The notes beneath the pieces were generated by a model. The model searched no databases and was not told where the DNA came from. It saw only the letters and a program-made list of their open reading frames with translations. Of a DNA stretch of 64,000 bases, positions 9,839 through 19,687 are shown piece after piece. A program made the translations under genes and the position numbers. Source of the stretch: Flavobacterium sp. (GTDB taxonomy: Bacteria > Bacteroidota > Bacteroidia > Flavobacteriales > Flavobacteriaceae); the NCBI RefSeq assembly GCF_027482425.1, contig NZ_JAIXWA010000041.1, forward strand, positions 1 to 64,000, written 5' to 3'. The first letter of the stretch is position 1. Every line of letters begins with the position of its first letter.

Positions 9839-10870
9839 ATGAAAACCCTACGTCTCCAATTGATGTTCCTTCTTTGTTTTTGTTCCTCGCTACTGTTGGG
9901 ACAACATTACCGCAATGCCAAAGCCTACATTAATGATTTTGGAAAAAATGAATTGTTTGTCAAGGAATCTTTGATGGAATATTCAAAATCCATTATTGAT
10001 TTTACGCCAGACTCAAGGATTAGTGCTACGATGGAGCGGATTTACAATAAATTGGAAGACATCAATGAGAATCTTTTGCGAAATGACATTGGTATCGATG
10101 GCGATGTGGCTTTACGGGATGCATTCATTCAAATGAATACTAAAACCATTGAATTACTCAAAAACAAGTCCCTTAAATTAAATGATTATGCGCAACAAAG
10201 TGGTTTAGATTATGCCGCTATTTTCAACAATTTTGCATACAAAGAGCATCAAATTGCGATTTATTACAAAGATATTTTAGCCTATGAAACGGCCAAAAAA
10301 GCTTTTGGATTAAAGCATCGTATTCATATCCGTAGTTTCAACAAAAGGAATGTTTTTGAGTATAATGCGTATCTAAATCTTATCTTTTACAAAATCAACG
10401 TCTTAGATGACAAATTAATGGCACTATTAAAATACCGTTCCCCCAATCAAGTACAAGAATGCATGACTTTTATGAGTGGCGTATTGCAGGAGTCGTTGTT
10501 AAAAACGGACTTATTCAAAAACGATTATGAAGATCAAAGCTTAATTGAAGCGAATGTAGAGTTTATCCACTTTATTAAAATTCAAAACGAAACATTACTT
10601 CCCTTGTTTCAGCAATATGTGACGGTTTATGAAGATTTTCAAAAAATTAAAAAGAATTTTCTTGAAAACAACTCTCCCATTAAAGTCGAGGATTACAATG
10701 CTGAAGTACGCCGATTTAATGAAATAAAAAACACTTTTTTTGACACGCTCTACTCGATACAAGTCAAAAAAAGTGAGATGGTTAACCGCTGGTATGTTAC
10801 GAACAGTCAGTTCTTGAGAAACAATATTGAATTTGAAGATCTTTATGAAAAATTCACCAACAATGATTAA
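9839..10870 (+). CDS. Secreted helical protein of unknown function
   Basis: The 343-residue protein has a clear signal peptide (MKTLRLQLMFLLCFCSSLLLGQ) and a mature part that is almost wholly charged and helix-prone, without cysteines after the signal region or recognisable catalytic motifs. The general look (periplasmic helical protein with repeated Tyr/Phe/Lys positions) recalls the LIC11966-family surface proteins of Bacteroidota and Leptospira, but this is from memory and weak. It is alone on the plus strand between eno and carA, preceded by an AT-rich 292-bp spacer (9547-9838) with no other gene visible. Its stop codon TAA overlaps that of convergent carA by four bases. Confidence 0.75.
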   Translation: MKTLRLQLMFLLCFCSSLLLGQHYRNAKAYINDFGKNELFVKESLMEYSKSIIDFTPDSRISATMERIYNKLEDINENLLRNDIGIDGDVALRDAFIQMNTKTIELLKNKSLKLNDYAQQSGLDYAAIFNNFAYKEHQIAIYYKDILAYETAKKAFGLKHRIHIRSFNKRNVFEYNAYLNLIFYKINVLDDKLMALLKYRSPNQVQECMTFMSGVLQESLLKTDLFKNDYEDQSLIEANVEFIHFIKIQNETLLPLFQQYVTVYEDFQKIKKNFLENNSPIKVEDYNAEVRRFNEIKNTFFDTLYSIQVKKSEMVNRWYVTNSQFLRNNIEFEDLYEKFTNND

Positions 10871-11985
10871 GCTGTAACCGATTTTGCTTGGTGAATGGCT
10901 TCTATAAATTGATCAAACAAATACGAGGCATCGTGTGGGCCTGGACTCGCTTCGGGATGGTATTGTACTGAAAAACACGATTTTGACTTCATTCGCATCC
11001 CTGCAACGGTTTGGTCGTTAAGATGGTAGTGGGTTATTTCCAAATCAGGATGGTTTTCTAAGGCTTCCCGATCCACTGCAAAACCATGATTTTGTGAAGT
11101 AATCTCCCCTTTCCCTGTTACTATATTCATCACGGGATGATTAATTCCTCGATGTCCATTAAACATTTTATAGGTGGGTACCCCATTGGCCAAAGCTAGA
11201 ATTTGATGGCCTAAGCATATCCCAAACACGGGTTTATCCGAAGCAATCATTTGTCGAGCGGTTTCTTGTACTTGCACTAACGGATCAGGATCACCAGGAC
11301 CGTTAGATAAAAAGTAACCGTCGGGCTGAATGGCTACTAAAGTTTCAAAAGAAGTGTCGTAGGGAAACACATGAATACAGCAATCTCTTTGCGCTAAATT
11401 TCGAAGGATATTGCGTTTAATTCCCAAATCTAAAGCGGCTATGTGATAGGTTGCATCTGCATTGCCAAAAGTATACGCTTGTGTTGCTGAAACTTTTGAG
11501 GCCAACTCTAATCCTTTCATATCGGGGACTAAAGCCAATTGGCGTTTGAGTTCTTCGATGGGAGTTCCATCGGTACAAATTACAGCATTTTGGGCGCCAT
11601 GATCACGAATATAACTCACCAAAGCACGGGTATCAACATCGGAAATAGCGACCACGTTTTGTTTTTCGAAATAGGTGAATAAATCACTTTCTGAATCGGG
11701 GCGCGAATGGGTAAAACTAAAATTTTTACACACCAAGCCCGAAATCATAATTTGATCGGATTCGACTTCTGTAGCATTTACCCCATAATTTCCTATATGC
11801 GCATTGGTGGTTACCATAATTTGACCGAAATAAGAAGGATCGGTGAAAACTTCTTGATATCCCGTCATTCCGGTATTAAAACAAACTTCACCAAAAGTAG
11901 TTCCCGAAATTCCGATGGATTTTCCATAAAAAATTGTTCCGTCTGCGAGTAACAAAAGAGCTTGAGGACGTGTAGTATATTTCAT
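10867..11985 (-). CDS. carA: Carbamoyl-phosphate synthase small subunit
   Basis: The 372-residue glutaminase subunit hydrolyses glutamine and channels ammonia to CarB for carbamoyl phosphate, feeding pyrimidine and arginine synthesis. The N-terminal CPSase_sm domain shows GTTFGEVCFNTGMTGYQEV, and the class-I amidotransferase domain shows YFLSNGPGDPDP, the nucleophile segment PVFGICLGHQILALA, and the His/Glu pair in SVQYHPEASPGPHD. carB is not adjacent. A TAATTTTG -7 box sits 19 bases upstream of the ATG, downstream of the rplQ terminator, so it is an independent unit. No terminator is visible at the 3' end, where it overlaps the convergent gene. Confidence 0.96.
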   Translation of the reverse strand: MKYTTRPQALLLLADGTIFYGKSIGISGTTFGEVCFNTGMTGYQEVFTDPSYFGQIMVTTNAHIGNYGVNATEVESDQIMISGLVCKNFSFTHSRPDSESDLFTYFEKQNVVAISDVDTRALVSYIRDHGAQNAVICTDGTPIEELKRQLALVPDMKGLELASKVSATQAYTFGNADATYHIAALDLGIKRNILRNLAQRDCCIHVFPYDTSFETLVAIQPDGYFLSNGPGDPDPLVQVQETARQMIASDKPVFGICLGHQILALANGVPTYKMFNGHRGINHPVMNIVTGKGEITSQNHGFAVDREALENHPDLEITHYHLNDQTVAGMRMKSKSCFSVQYHPEASPGPHDASYLFDQFIEAIHQAKSVTA

Positions 11986-12004
11986 AGTGTTGTGTTGTTG
12001 TGGG

Positions 12005-12012
12005 CAAAATTA
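12005..12012 (-). promoter_or_regulatory. Putative carA promoter -7 box
   Basis: TAATTTTG (minus strand) lies 19-27 bases upstream of the carA start and downstream of the ribosomal-operon terminator. No clean -33 TTTG is seen. Confidence 0.45.
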
Positions 12013-12051
12013 GGATTTCACTTTGGGATGAAAAAATTCTTTTATCAAACT

Positions 12052-12093
12052 AAAAAAAAAAAAAAAAAGGATAAACCCGAAGGCTCATCCTTT
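12052..12093 (-). terminator. Strong terminator of the ribosomal-protein supercluster
   Basis: A 12-bp stem (12066-12077 with 12082-12093, two G-T wobbles) closed by a TTCG tetraloop is followed by 14 T on the minus strand. It marks the end of the rplC-to-rplQ transcription unit. Confidence 0.93.
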
Positions 12094-12117
12094 ATTATAG
12101 TTAATTCAAAAATTGAA

Positions 12118-12627
12118 TTATTCTGCATTTTCAGTGGTTTCTTCAGTACTTGATTGAGGTGCTTCAGGAGCAGTTTCAACAGCAGGAGCAGCCGTTTCGG
12201 CTTTTTTAGCTTTACCACCACGACGGCTTTTTACTTTTTTCTCCTCTTTTTTACCTCCATTGTACAATTCATTGAAGTCTACCAATTCGATCATCGCCAT
12301 ATCAGCGTTATCTCCCAAACGGTTACCCAATTTGATAATACGAGTATATCCTCCTGGACGATCACCTACTTTTGCAGCTACATCGCGGAATAATTCTGTA
12401 ACGGCATATTTATTTCTCAAATAGGAGAAAACGATACGACGATTATGGGTAGAATCTTCTTTTGATTTAGTGATCAAAGGTTCAACAAATACTTTTAGTG
12501 CTTTCGCTTTCGCAACGGTCGTGTTGATACGTTTGTGCTCAATTAAAGAACAAGCCATATTCGCCAACATAGACTTTCTGTGTCCGCTTTGTCTACTTAA
12601 GTGATTTACTTTTTTTCCGTGTCTCAT
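12118..12627 (-). CDS. rplQ: 50S ribosomal protein L17
   Basis: The 169-residue protein has the L17 core ([31 protein letters not shown]...[24 protein letters not shown]), with the Bacteroidota-type C-terminal extension of about 45 residues: a Lys/Arg-rich block and then an Ala/Thr/Glu-rich acidic tail. It is the last gene of the supercluster, 26 bases after rpoA and just before the terminator. Confidence 0.97.
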   Translation of the reverse strand: MRHGKKVNHLSRQSGHRKSMLANMACSLIEHKRINTTVAKAKALKVFVEPLITKSKEDSTHNRRIVFSYLRNKYAVTELFRDVAAKVGDRPGGYTRIIKLGNRLGDNADMAMIELVDFNELYNGGKKEEKKVKSRRGGKAKKAETAAPAVETAPEAPQSSTEETTENAE

Positions 12628-12653
12628 TTTAAAATCTTTTTACGCAATAAAGA

Positions 12654-13646
12654 CTAGTCTTTATCCAATTTATATTTTGATAAATCCATTCCGAACGTTA
12701 GGTTTTTGTTGGCTACCAACTCATCCAATTCGGTCAACGATTTTTTACCGAAGTTGCGGAATTTCATCAAATCATGTTTGTTAAACGAAACCAAATCGCC
12801 AAGGGTTTCCACTTCAGCTGCTTTCAAACAGTTTAGGGCACGAACAGACAAGTCCATATCAACCAATTTTGTCTTTAACAACTGACGCATGTGAAGTGAT
12901 TCTTCATCATACGTATCAGTTTGTGCAATTTCATCAGCTTCCAACGTGATACGCTCATCAGAGAAAAGCATAAAATGATGGATTAAAACTTTAGCTGCTT
13001 CTGTCAAAGCATCTTTCGGATTGATGGAGCCGTCGGTTTTGATTTCGAAAACTAACTTCTCATAGTCGGTTTTTTGTTCCACACGGAAGTTTTCGATGGC
13101 ATATTTCACATTGACTACTGGTGTAAAGATGGAGTCAATGTAGATCGTGCCGAATGGAGCATTTTGTTTTTTATTTTCTTCGGCGGGAACGTATCCACGA
13201 CCTTTTTCGATGGTTAATTCAATATTGAAATTAACTTTAGAATCAAGGTTGCAGATAACCAATTCTGGATTTAAAACCTGGAAACCGGAGATGAATTTTT
13301 GAAAATCACCCGCAGTAATTTGGTCTTTTCCAGTCAAGGAAACAGTTACCGACTCATTATCGATATCTTCGATTTGACGTTTGAAACGTACTTGCTTCAA
13401 ATTCAAAACGATTTCGGTTACATCTTCCACAACACCAGAGATTGTTGAAAACTCATGCTCAACACCCTCGATTCTTACAGAAGTAATTGCGTAACCTTCT
13501 AAAGCGGATAGCAACACGCGACGCAGTGCGTTACCCACAGTCAATCCATATCCCGGTTCTAAAGGTCTGAATTCAAACTTACCTTCAAAATCGGTAGAAT
13601 CGATCATGATTACTTTGTCTGGTTTTTGAAAATTAAATAATGCCAT
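12654..13646 (-). CDS. rpoA: RNA polymerase alpha subunit
   Basis: The 330-residue subunit drives assembly of core RNA polymerase. The N-terminal assembly domain is present ([40 protein letters not shown]), followed by the linker and the C-terminal domain with two helix-hairpin-helix elements ([36 protein letters not shown]). It lies in the conserved rpsM-rpsK-rpsD-rpoA-rplQ order, 21 bases after rpsD. Confidence 0.98.
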   Translation of the reverse strand: MALFNFQKPDKVIMIDSTDFEGKFEFRPLEPGYGLTVGNALRRVLLSALEGYAITSVRIEGVEHEFSTISGVVEDVTEIVLNLKQVRFKRQIEDIDNESVTVSLTGKDQITAGDFQKFISGFQVLNPELVICNLDSKVNFNIELTIEKGRGYVPAEENKKQNAPFGTIYIDSIFTPVVNVKYAIENFRVEQKTDYEKLVFEIKTDGSINPKDALTEAAKVLIHHFMLFSDERITLEADEIAQTDTYDEESLHMRQLLKTKLVDMDLSVRALNCLKAAEVETLGDLVSFNKHDLMKFRNFGKKSLTELDELVANKNLTFGMDLSKYKLDKD

Positions 13647-13667
13647 AATTTCGACAGGTGTCAGTTA

Positions 13668-14273
13668 TTATTTGTTGTACAACTCTACGATCAATTGTTC
13701 TTTGATATTCTCAGGAATTTGAATTCTGGCAGGAACAGAAACAAAAGTTCCTTCTTTAGTATCGTTGTTCCAAGTAATCCACTCGTAAACAGCTGAGGAG
13801 TTAGCTAATGAACGATCGATTGATTCTAATGATTTTGATTTCTCACGAACCGCGATTTTATCGCCTGGTTTTAAGTGGTACGAAGGGATGTTTACCACTT
13901 CACCATTGACAGTAATGTGTCGGTGAGAAACGATTTGACGTGCAGCACGACGCGAAGAAGCGATACCCATACGGTATACAACATTATCTAAACGAGCTTC
14001 GCACAATTGTAAAAGGATTTCACCCGTTACCCCAGAAGCCGCAGAAGCTTTTTCGTAAAGATTACGGAATTGTTTTTCCAAAATACCGTACGTATACTTC
14101 GCTTTTTGCTTTTCCATCAACTGTACTGCATATTCTGATTTTTTACCTCTCTTTTTAGCCAAACCATGTTGTCCTGGAGGGTAATTTCTTTTTTCGAAGG
14201 CTTTATCGTCTCCGAAGATCGCTTCACCAAATTTACGAGCGATTTTAGTTTTTGGACCAGTATATCTTGCCAT
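13668..14273 (-). CDS. rpsD: 30S ribosomal protein S4
   Basis: The 201-residue primary 16S rRNA-binding protein has [18 protein letters not shown], the S4 RNA-binding domain in [33 protein letters not shown], and the C-terminal basic/aromatic end. The N-terminal zinc-binding cysteines of the C+ form are absent (C- form). It is preceded by the widest spacer of the unit (83 bases), which contains an elaborate hairpin ending 15 bases before the ATG. By analogy with S4 autoregulation in other bacteria, that hairpin may be a feedback site. Confidence 0.97.
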   Translation of the reverse strand: MARYTGPKTKIARKFGEAIFGDDKAFEKRNYPPGQHGLAKKRGKKSEYAVQLMEKQKAKYTYGILEKQFRNLYEKASAASGVTGEILLQLCEARLDNVVYRMGIASSRRAARQIVSHRHITVNGEVVNIPSYHLKPGDKIAVREKSKSLESIDRSLANSSAVYEWITWNNDTKEGTFVSVPARIQIPENIKEQLIVELYNK

Positions 14274-14288
14274 TTTACTTTTTATTTG

Positions 14289-14340
14289 GGATAGAGATTA
14301 TGAATTCAGGTCAAATCCTCCGATAATCTGTATTCTATCC
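14289..14340 (-). promoter_or_regulatory. Structured RNA leader upstream of rpsD (candidate S4 autoregulatory element)
   Basis: In the rpsK-rpsD spacer (minus strand) GGATAG (14340-14335) pairs with CTATCC (14294-14289). After a 5-base left bulge, AGATTAT (14329-14323) pairs with ATAATCT (14301-14295), enclosing a 21-base loop with a possible inner AGG/CCT pair. There is no T run, so it is not a terminator. I recall an Rfam S4-(Bacteroidia) r-protein leader class; whether this is a member is unchecked. Confidence 0.6.
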
Positions 14341-14356
14341 GAGTTATACTTTAAAA

Positions 14357-14740
14357 TTATACGCGACGTCTTTTCGGTGGACGACAACCGTTGTGAGGCA
14401 TTGGTGTAACATCAATGATCTCGGTAACTTCTATTCCTCCATTGTGGATAGAACGGATAGCAGATTCTCTACCGTTACCTGGCCCTTTCACATATACCTT
14501 CACTTTCTTTAAACCCGCTTCCAAGGCTACTTTTGAGCAATCTTCTGCAGCCATTTGTGCCGCATAAGGCGTGTTCTTTTTAGAACCGCGGAATCCCATT
14601 TTACCGGCAGAAGACCAAGAGATTACCTCTCCTTTTTTGTTGGTTAACGAAATGATGATATTGTTGAAAGTAGCGTTAATATGAGCTTCACCAGATGATT
14701 CAACAATTACTTTGCGTTTTTTTGTATTTGCTTTAGCCAT
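14357..14740 (-). CDS. rpsK: 30S ribosomal protein S11
   Basis: The 127-residue protein has the S11 landmarks [57 protein letters not shown] and the C-terminal [15 protein letters not shown]. It starts 8 bases after rpsM in the alpha-operon order. Confidence 0.98.
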   Translation of the reverse strand: MAKANTKKRKVIVESSGEAHINATFNNIIISLTNKKGEVISWSSAGKMGFRGSKKNTPYAAQMAAEDCSKVALEAGLKKVKVYVKGPGNGRESAIRSIHNGGIEVTEIIDVTPMPHNGCRPPKRRRV

Positions 14741-14748
14741 ACTACTTA

Positions 14749-15123
14749 TTATTTAGTTGCTTTCTTCTTGTTAGCAACAGTTTTGCGCTTACCTTTTCTA
14801 GTTCGAGAATTGTTTTTAGTACGTTGACCGCGTAATGGAAGTCCTGATCTGTGACGGATTCCACGGTAACATCCAATATCCATTAAACGCTTGATGTTTA
14901 AGGAAGTTTCTGAACGTAATTCTCCTTCAATTTTGAAGTAGGAAACCGCATCACGGATTGCTCCGATTTCGGTATCATTCCAATCTTGAACTTTCTTGTC
15001 TTCGCTAACATTAGCTTTTGCTAAAATTTCGCTAGCTCTACTTTTACCAATTCCGAAGATATAGGTTAAAGCAATTACCCCTCTTTTATTTTTAGGTATA
15101 TCTACCCCTGCTATTCTTGCCAT
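14749..15123 (-). CDS. rpsM: 30S ribosomal protein S13
   Basis: The 124-residue protein begins [26 protein letters not shown] and ends in the [24 protein letters not shown] region diagnostic of S13. It starts two bases after the rpmJ stop codon, suggesting translational coupling. Confidence 0.98.
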   Translation of the reverse strand: MARIAGVDIPKNKRGVIALTYIFGIGKSRASEILAKANVSEDKKVQDWNDTEIGAIRDAVSYFKIEGELRSETSLNIKRLMDIGCYRGIRHRSGLPLRGQRTKNNSRTRKGKRKTVANKKKATK

Positions 15124-15125
15124 AA

Positions 15126-15242
15126 TTATCCTTGTCTTTGTTTAAATCTAGGATTCTTTTTATTAATAACGTACAATCTTCCTTTACGACGCACAATGAT
15201 ACATTCTGCGCTTCTTTTTTTAACTGATGCTCTTACTTTCAT
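15126..15242 (-). CDS. rpmJ: 50S ribosomal protein L36 (zinc-less form)
   Basis: A 38-codon minus-strand frame encodes [20 protein letters not shown] followed by [18 protein letters not shown], the full length of L36, between infA and rpsM as expected. Of the Cys3-His zinc ligands of the C+ form only one Cys remains, so this is the zinc-independent form usual in Bacteroidota. It begins 12 bases after infA. Confidence 0.97.
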
Positions 15243-15254
15243 TTTTTAATAACT

Positions 15255-15470
15255 TTAGTATCTGTAAGTGATTCTTGCTTTGGATAAATCGTAAGGACTC
15301 ATTTCCAATTTCACTTTGTCGCCAGGCAACAATTTGATGTAATGCATACGCATTTTTCCGGAAATATGAGCAATTACAACATGCCCGTTTTCTAACTCTA
15401 CTCGGAACATCGCATTGGATAATGCTTCAATGATGGATCCGTCTTGTTCTATTGCTGATTGTTTTGCCAT
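15255..15470 (-). CDS. infA: Translation initiation factor IF-1
   Basis: The 71-residue OB-fold protein ([29 protein letters not shown]...[37 protein letters not shown]) has normal IF-1 length. It lies 5 bases after secY and ahead of rpmJ; no map gene intervenes. Confidence 0.98.
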   Translation of the reverse strand: MAKQSAIEQDGSIIEALSNAMFRVELENGHVVIAHISGKMRMHYIKLLPGDKVKLEMSPYDLSKARITYRY

Positions 15471-15475
15471 AAAAA

Positions 15476-16819
15476 TTAAGCTACTGCTTTTCTATTTTTA
15501 CCACTTTTCATCAAACTGTCATAGTGTTGATTCAAAAGATACGTATTGATCTGTTGAATTGTATCGATGGCTACACCTACCATAATGATCAACGAAGTTC
15601 CACCGTAAAACATGGCCCAAGATTGTTGCACATCCATACTCACTACAATCGCAGGGAATACGGCAATCAACGCTAGGAATAACGACCCAGGGAACGTAAT
15701 CAAAGACATAATACGGTCTAAGTAATCGGAAGTTTCAACACCCGGTTTAACCCCAGGAATAAAACCACCACTACGTTTCAAATCGTCAGCCATTTTATTG
15801 GTTGGGACTGTAATTGCGGTGTAGAAATAGGTGAAAATGATGATTAGCAAAGCAAAAACAACATTATACCATAATCCAAAGATATTACTGAAAGTACCCG
15901 CAATGGATTGGGAAACATCGGATTTCGACAAACCAGCCACAACACCAGGAATAAACATAATGGCTTGTGCAAAAATGATTGGCATTACCCCAGAAGCATT
16001 CAACTTCAATGGAATCCATTGACGATTACCTCCGTTGGCATCTTGTTCAAAATCACCTGTAGTTGTTCGGCGTGCATATTGCACCGGAATTTTTCGAACC
16101 GCCATAACCAACAATACACAAGCGATAATCACCAATAACCAAATAATAATCTCAAAAACCAACAACATGGGTCCCCCGTTATTATTTGTTACACGAGATG
16201 AAAATTCTTGAATTAGTGCTTGTGGTAAGCGCGCTAAAATTCCGACCATGATTAACAATGAGATTCCGTTTCCTATTCCTTTATCGGTAATTTTTTCACC
16301 CAACCACATGGCAAAAATTGTCCCTGTAGTTAAGATCAACACCGATGAGAATAAGAATGCAAATGAATCAAATCCTAATAAAAAGGCACTTGAAGGAATG
16401 GTTTGGTATAGGTTGTAAATATACCCTGGCCCTTGCAACAAGGTAATCCCTATCGTTAACCAACGGGTAATTTGATTTAACTTTTTACGACCGCTTTCAC
16501 CATCCTTCTGTAGCTTTTGAAGATACGGAATTGCAATCCCCATTAATTGAACAACAATTGATGCAGAGATGTATGGCATAATACCTAAAGCAAAAACCGA
16601 TGCTTTAGAGAAGGCACCTCCGGTAAACATGTCCAAAATAGAACCCAAACCTTGATCGGTTTGACCCGCCAAGTTGGCTAACTGATTGGCATCAATACCT
16701 GGAAGTGTGACGTGAGCCCCGAATCGGTATACCAAAAGCAAGCCTAAGGTGAAAACGATACGGTTTTTCAACTCTTCAATTTTCCAAACGCTCTTAATGG
16801 ATTCAATAAACTTCTTCAT
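15476..16819 (-). CDS. secY: Protein translocase subunit SecY
   Basis: The 447-residue protein forms the channel of the Sec translocon in the inner membrane. Ten hydrophobic segments are visible, with signatures [12 protein letters not shown] near residue 33, [41 protein letters not shown], and [12 protein letters not shown] in a cytoplasmic loop. It sits between rplO and infA at short spacing, the usual spc-operon place. Confidence 0.98.
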   Translation of the reverse strand: MKKFIESIKSVWKIEELKNRIVFTLGLLLVYRFGAHVTLPGIDANQLANLAGQTDQGLGSILDMFTGGAFSKASVFALGIMPYISASIVVQLMGIAIPYLQKLQKDGESGRKKLNQITRWLTIGITLLQGPGYIYNLYQTIPSSAFLLGFDSFAFLFSSVLILTTGTIFAMWLGEKITDKGIGNGISLLIMVGILARLPQALIQEFSSRVTNNNGGPMLLVFEIIIWLLVIIACVLLVMAVRKIPVQYARRTTTGDFEQDANGGNRQWIPLKLNASGVMPIIFAQAIMFIPGVVAGLSKSDVSQSIAGTFSNIFGLWYNVVFALLIIIFTYFYTAITVPTNKMADDLKRSGGFIPGVKPGVETSDYLDRIMSLITFPGSLFLALIAVFPAIVVSMDVQQSWAMFYGGTSLIIMVGVAIDTIQQINTYLLNQHYDSLMKSGKNRKAVA

Positions 16820-16831
16820 AAAGTTAACAGA

Positions 16832-17284
16832 TTATAAAGTTACAGCCTCACCACCGGCAGCTTCGATTGCTGCTTTAGCCGTAGCTGTAAATTTGTGAGC
16901 AGTTACTTTTAATTTTGCCTTTAACTCGCCGCGACCTAGAATTTTTACTAATTCATTTTTAGTAGCCAAACGATTATCTACCAATACTGTAAAATCTACA
17001 GTATCTGTAACCAAACCATTGTCTACTAAAGCCTGAAGCGTGTCTAAGTTTACACCTTGATACTCTACTCGGTTGATATTTTTAAAACCAAACTTTGGAA
17101 CACGACGTTGAAGTGGCATCTGACCTCCTTCAAAACCAATCTTTTTGGAGTAACCAGAACGAGACTTAGCTCCTTTGTGACCACGCGTTGAAGTACCTCC
17201 TTTTCCGGAACCTTCTCCACGACCTACTCTTTTGTTTTGGTTGTGCGTAGAACCCGCTGCTGGTTGTAAGTTACTTAAATTCAT
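16832..17284 (-). CDS. rplO: 50S ribosomal protein L15
   Basis: The 150-residue protein has the glycine-rich N-terminus (KRVGRGEGSGKGGTSTRGHKGAKSRSG) and the GGQMPLQRRVPKFGF segment of L15. It lies 11 bases after rpmD. Confidence 0.98.
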   Translation of the reverse strand: MNLSNLQPAAGSTHNQNKRVGRGEGSGKGGTSTRGHKGAKSRSGYSKKIGFEGGQMPLQRRVPKFGFKNINRVEYQGVNLDTLQALVDNGLVTDTVDFTVLVDNRLATKNELVKILGRGELKAKLKVTAHKFTATAKAAIEAAGGEAVTL

Positions 17285-17295
17285 AACGTATCTTG

Positions 17296-17478
17296 TTATT
17301 TAACTTCCTCAACGGAAACTAAGTGTTTAACTTTATTTATCATTCCAAGGATAGCTGGGTTTGATTCATGTTCCACAACTTGTCCTATTCTACGAAGACC
17401 TAAAGCAACCAAACCTCTTTTTTGAGATTGAGGACAGTTGATTTGACTTCTTACTTGTTTTACTACTAACTTTGCCAT
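17296..17478 (-). CDS. rpmD: 50S ribosomal protein L30
   Basis: The 60-residue short bacterial L30 ([42 protein letters not shown]) lies between rpsE and rplO, 12 bases after rpsE. Confidence 0.98.
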   Translation of the reverse strand: MAKLVVKQVRSQINCPQSQKRGLVALGLRRIGQVVEHESNPAILGMINKVKHLVSVEEVK

Positions 17479-17490
17479 ACTTTAAGCGAA

Positions 17491-18012
17491 TTATCCTTTA
17501 AAAACTTTATCCAAAGACACTCCTCTTTGTTTGGCAACAGTAGCTGCACTTCGCATTTGAAGCAATGCATCAAAAGTAGCTTTTACCACATTGTGAGGGT
17601 TTGAGGATCCTTGCGATTTTGACAATACATCGTGAACACCTACCGATTCCAAAACGGCACGAACAGCACCACCAGCAATAACTCCGGTACCGTGTGAAGC
17701 AGGCATTAAATAAACGCGAGCTCCTCCGTATTTTCCTTTTTGTTCGTGAGGTACAGAGTGACCACTAAGAGGAATGCGCACTAGATTTTTCTTTGCATCT
17801 TCTACCGCTTTAGCAATTGCTTCAGAAACGTCTTTGGATTTTCCAAGACCGTGACCTACTACACCATGCTCATCTCCGACAACGACGATAGCAGAGAAAC
17901 CAAATGCTCTACCTCCTTTGGTTACTTTAGTAACACGATTTACACTCACCAAACGGTCTTTCAACTCAAGTCCGCTGGGTTTTACTAGTTCGATATTTTT
18001 GTACTTGTACAT
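17491..18012 (-). CDS. rpsE: 30S ribosomal protein S5
   Basis: The 173-residue protein shows the S5 double-stranded-RNA-binding fold ([40 protein letters not shown]) and the C-terminal [21 protein letters not shown] region. It begins 5 bases after rplR. Confidence 0.98.
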   Translation of the reverse strand: MYKYKNIELVKPSGLELKDRLVSVNRVTKVTKGGRAFGFSAIVVVGDEHGVVGHGLGKSKDVSEAIAKAVEDAKKNLVRIPLSGHSVPHEQKGKYGGARVYLMPASHGTGVIAGGAVRAVLESVGVHDVLSKSQGSSNPHNVVKATFDALLQMRSAATVAKQRGVSLDKVFKG

Positions 18013-18017
18013 AACGA

Positions 18018-18371
18018 TTAGAATTTAAGTCCAGCGGCTCTAGCGCCATCTGCTAATGATTTAACACGTCCATGGTATAAATAACCACCACGATCGAATG
18101 CGATAGTTTCAACACCTGCTTTTAACGCTTTTTCACCCAAAAGTTTTCCAACTTGCTCGGCAATTTCCACGTTTGTACCTTTGAAATCTACTCCTTTTTC
18201 GCGCGATGAAGCAGCTAATAAAGTAACACCATTCACATCGTCTATGAGCTGGGCATAGATTTCTTTATTACTTCTGAATACCGAAAGTCTGGGTTGGGTA
18301 GCAGTACCCTTAACAATCTTACGGATTCTGAACTGAATTCTTTGTCTTCTTTCCGATTTTGATAATGACAT
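18018..18371 (-). CDS. rplR: 50S ribosomal protein L18
   Basis: The 117-residue 5S-rRNA-binding protein contains [18 protein letters not shown] and the end [20 protein letters not shown] diagnostic of L18. It lies between rplF and rpsE in spc order. Confidence 0.98.
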   Translation of the reverse strand: MSLSKSERRQRIQFRIRKIVKGTATQPRLSVFRSNKEIYAQLIDDVNGVTLLAASSREKGVDFKGTNVEIAEQVGKLLGEKALKAGVETIAFDRGGYLYHGRVKSLADGARAAGLKF

Positions 18372-18382
18372 AACCTTTATTT

Positions 18383-18925
18383 TTAAGCTGATTTACCTGC
18401 TTTTCTTCTTAATACTTCACCTACAAACTTGATACCTTTTCCTTTGTATGGCTCAGGCTTACGGAAACCGCGAATTTTCGCAGTCACTTGACCTAAAAGC
18501 TGTTTGTCGTAAGAGGTAAGTTTTACAATAGGGTTTTTTCCTTTTTCAGAAATAGTTTCCACCGTAACTTCTGGTGCAATTTCTAAAACGATATTGTGCG
18601 AATATCCTAAAGCAAGATCCAATTTTTGACCTGCATTAGAAGCACGATATCCTACCCCTACTAGTTCTAATTCATTCGTAAAACCTGTTGAAACCCCAGT
18701 AATCATGTTGTTGATTAAAGAGCGGTATAAACCGTGTTTTGCGCGTTGATCTTTATAATCAGATGATCGTTCAACTGTGATTTGATCACCTTCAACTTTT
18801 ACAGTTACGTCTGAGAACTCCTGTGTAAGTTGACCTAATTTTCCTTTTACTGTAATCACACCTTCGCCTAGAGTTACCTCTACTCCCGCTGGGATCGTAA
18901 TTGGGCTTTTACCTATTCTTGACAT
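18383..18925 (-). CDS. rplF: 50S ribosomal protein L6
   Basis: The 180-residue protein starts at [17 protein letters not shown]; an in-frame ATG ten codons upstream (18955) would overlap rpsH and adds a non-homologous stretch, so it is rejected. The two L6 repeats are visible, with [20 protein letters not shown] and the end [24 protein letters not shown]. It begins 14 bases after rpsH. Confidence 0.97.
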   Translation of the reverse strand: MSRIGKSPITIPAGVEVTLGEGVITVKGKLGQLTQEFSDVTVKVEGDQITVERSSDYKDQRAKHGLYRSLINNMITGVSTGFTNELELVGVGYRASNAGQKLDLALGYSHNIVLEIAPEVTVETISEKGKNPIVKLTSYDKQLLGQVTAKIRGFRKPEPYKGKGIKFVGEVLRRKAGKSA

Positions 18926-18939
18926 CGTTTCCCTTTTTA

Positions 18940-19338
18940 TTAGTATACGTAACAAATAACTTCACCACCCACATTCAACTGGCGCGCTTGCTTACCGGTC
19001 ATCAATCCTTTGGAAGTTGACACAATAGCAATACCCAAACCGTTCAAGATTCGGGGTAATTTTGTAGCACCTGCATATTTACGTAAACCTGGTTTACTAA
19101 TTCTTTGGATATCTCTAATCACTGACTCTTTAGTATCCTTATCGTACTTAAGAGCGATTTTGATGGTACCCTGAACGGTATTATCTTCAAACTTATAGCT
19201 TAAGATATACCCTTGATCAAATAAAATTTTGGTGATTTCTTTCTTCATATTAGAAGCAGGAATTTCAACCACTTTGTGATTGGCTTTTGCTGCATTTCTA
19301 ATTCTCGTAAGAAAATCGGCAATTGGATCTGTATACAT
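18940..19338 (-). CDS. rpsH: 30S ribosomal protein S8
   Basis: The 132-residue primary 16S-binding protein starts at [19 protein letters not shown]; an upstream in-frame ATG (19398) adds 20 unrelated residues that run through the spacer hairpin. The C-terminal signature is [20 protein letters not shown]. It is preceded by a 76-base spacer with a stable hairpin. In E. coli S8 is the translational repressor of this operon, so the hairpin is a candidate target (inference). Confidence 0.97.
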   Translation of the reverse strand: MYTDPIADFLTRIRNAAKANHKVVEIPASNMKKEITKILFDQGYILSYKFEDNTVQGTIKIALKYDKDTKESVIRDIQRISKPGLRKYAGATKLPRILNGLGIAIVSTSKGLMTGKQARQLNVGGEVICYVY

Positions 19339-19358
19339 ATGTATGAATTTGCGGTTAT

Positions 19359-19389
19359 GGTTTTCGCTGAACACTATGCTCAGCGAACC
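19359..19389 (-). promoter_or_regulatory. Hairpin in the rpsN-rpsH spacer (candidate S8 regulatory or RNA-stability element)
   Basis: On the minus strand TTCGCTGA (19387-19380) pairs perfectly with TCAGCGAA (19370-19363) around a 9-base loop. A GG/CC pair extends the stem beyond a 2-base bulge. It ends 20 bases before the rpsH ATG and has no T run. The spacer (76 bases) is long compared with most others in the unit. Confidence 0.5.
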
Positions 19390-19414
19390 TTTAACCAATT
19401 AAACTTTTAGTTGC

Positions 19415-19684
19415 TTACCAGCTGGCTTTTTTCACCCCTGGAATCAAGCCTTGGTTGGCCATTTCACGGAAAGTAACACGTGAAATACCGAATTGACGCA
19501 TATATCCGCGTGGACGACCCGTTAATTTACAACGGTTGTGTAAACGAACAGGAGAAGCATTTTTAGGTAACTTTTGTAACCCTTCGTAATCTCCTGCTTC
19601 TAATAACGCTTTGCGCTTTTCAGCATATTTCGCTACCGTTTTTTGGCGTTTCACCTCACGGGCTTTCATTGATTCTTTAGCCAT
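19415..19684 (-). CDS. rpsN: 30S ribosomal protein S14
   Basis: The 89-residue zinc-independent form (C-) has [40 protein letters not shown] and the end [11 protein letters not shown]. It lies 3 bases after rplE. Confidence 0.98.
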   Translation of the reverse strand: MAKESMKAREVKRQKTVAKYAEKRKALLEAGDYEGLQKLPKNASPVRLHNRCKLTGRPRGYMRQFGISRVTFREMANQGLIPGVKKASW

Positions 19685-19687
19685 AAC

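Noticed and set aside
14289-14340. rpsD upstream hairpin considered as a terminator
   Set aside because: No T run follows on the minus strand, and rpoA and rplQ downstream have no other visible promoter, so transcription must continue.
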